Source of the DNA: Imperialibacter sp040222815
GTDB taxonomy: Bacteria; Bacteroidota; Bacteroidia; Cytophagales; Cyclobacteriaceae
Length of the DNA stretch: 64,000 nt
Direction of reading: 5' to 3'
Assembly (NCBI RefSeq): GCF_040222815.1
Contig: NZ_JAVKCH010000057.1
Location: forward strand, 434,001-498,000
Part shown: piece after piece, positions 63,517 to 64,000 of the stretch
Layout of the letters: every line of letters begins with the position of its first letter
Position numbering within the stretch: position 1 is the stretch's first letter
Notes under the pieces: model-generated
Database searches by the model: none
Told to the model about the DNA's origin: nothing
What the model saw: only the letters and a program-made list of their open reading frames with translations
Program-made: the position numbers and the translations under genes

Positions 63517-64000
63517 AAATACCCTCTTTGTCGAACGTGCTTTTCACTCGTTCCTGCATATCAAACGTCATTGGCCAGTAGTCCTCTTTCTTCACCCACA
63601 CTCTGAAAAGGAAGTTTACAGAGCTGTCGGCCATTTCTTTAATGGCAATAAACGGCGCAGGATCTTTGATTACTCTTTCGTCATCCATCGCCATTTGAGT
63701 TAGCAATTCTTTTACCTTTTTGATGTCATCTGAATAGCTCACGCCGAAAACGAGATCGAGCCTTCTATTGTCTTCCACTGAGTAATTGGTAATGGTCCCA
63801 CCCATCACAGCGCTGTTGGGAATAACGATCGTTTTGTTGTCTGGTGATTTGAGCACAGTATACAGGATTTGAATTGCGTGCACCGTGCCCGCCTGCCCCT
63901 GCATTTCCACAAAATCACCTACCCTGTAAGGCCGAAACATAATGATCAAAACCCCACCGGCAAAGTTGGAAAGGCTGCCCTGCATGGCCAACCCAATCGC
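63470..64000 (-). CDS. Mechanosensitive channel of the MscS family, partial
   Basis: The frame runs in from the right edge and ends at 63470. It gives 176 residues of the C-terminal part of an MscS-type channel: the pore-lining helix motif GLAMQGSLSNFAGGV, the beta domain with RPYRVGDFVEMQG and IPNSAVMGGTITNYS, and the alpha/beta C-terminal domain. MscS channels open under membrane tension and protect against hypo-osmotic shock. The N-terminal membrane helices lie beyond the window. It overlaps the convergent 2H phosphoesterase gene by 47 bp. Confidence 0.9.
   Translation of the reverse strand, partial: AIGLAMQGSLSNFAGGVLIIMFRPYRVGDFVEMQGQAGTVHAIQILYTVLKSPDNKTIVIPNSAVMGGTITNYSVEDNRRLDLVFGVSYSDDIKKVKELLTQMAMDDERVIKDPAPFIAIKEMADSSVNFLFRVWVKKEDYWPMTFDMQERVKSTFDKEGISIPFPQRDVHLFQQK

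Noticed and set aside
1..64000. CRISPR arrays, insertion sequences, tRNA or rRNA genes, prophage
   Set aside because: I looked through all gaps and found no regularly spaced repeats, transposase frames, cloverleaf genes or phage modules; the single tail-collar domain is part of an exported protein.

Overview
The window looks like a stretch of chromosome from a marine-type member of the Bacteroidota, most likely order Cytophagales. The grounds are protein families: a GldJ-type lipoprotein, type IX secretion (T9SS) cargo with type A and type B (CHU_C) sorting domains, a PorP/SprF protein, DUF4175 and DUF4301 proteins, and HisKA_2 kinases. Genes mostly lack Shine-Dalgarno sequences, and some promoters resemble the Bacteroidetes TAnnTTTG type. 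I saw no rRNA, tRNA, insertion sequence, prophage or CRISPR array.

Left part (1-16.7 kb), nearly all on the + strand: a partial cytochrome oxidase subunit III (minus), mfd, a GldJ-like lipoprotein, comF (minus), a coupled trio ending in exonuclease III, a large DUF4175 membrane protein, an anti-sigma-like ATPase, ybeY, mnmG, a methyltransferase and an Ig-like lipoprotein. Two parS-like palindromes lie between ybeY and mnmG. A 358-bp gap at 16,679-17,036 has two perfect DnaA boxes flanking an 86% A+T tract, and hand-counted G/C skew appears to change sign around it. I propose this gap as the chromosomal origin, with mnmG and parS as its usual neighbours.

Middle part (17-26 kb, + strand): a periplasmic TPR protein, a MarR-fadN-fadA beta-oxidation operon with a palindromic operator candidate, and a two-component pair. 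In that pair a kinase with a FixL-like PAS domain is coupled to a response regulator fused directly to a Crp/Fnr-type DNA-binding module.

26-43 kb, mainly minus strand: a probable eight-gene operon (PSD1/DUF1549-DUF1553, DUF1501, beta-propeller, membrane cytochrome c with LRRs, M20 amidohydrolase, ThuA, M14 carboxypeptidase, RidA). All eight products carry export or membrane signals. Next come a HepT/MntA-type toxin-antitoxin pair with a frameshifted toxin gene, an S9 peptidase, a MaoC hydratase, and small C2-like and TerB-like proteins.

44-64 kb: DUF4301, a 7TMR-DISM kinase with a LuxR-type regulator, then a T9SS surface-protein locus (tail-collar protein, 2848-residue LamG giant, CHU_C protein, PorP/SprF with a SPOR-like tail) closed by a strong terminator. 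A zinc metalloprotease, a 2H phosphoesterase and a partial MscS channel follow.
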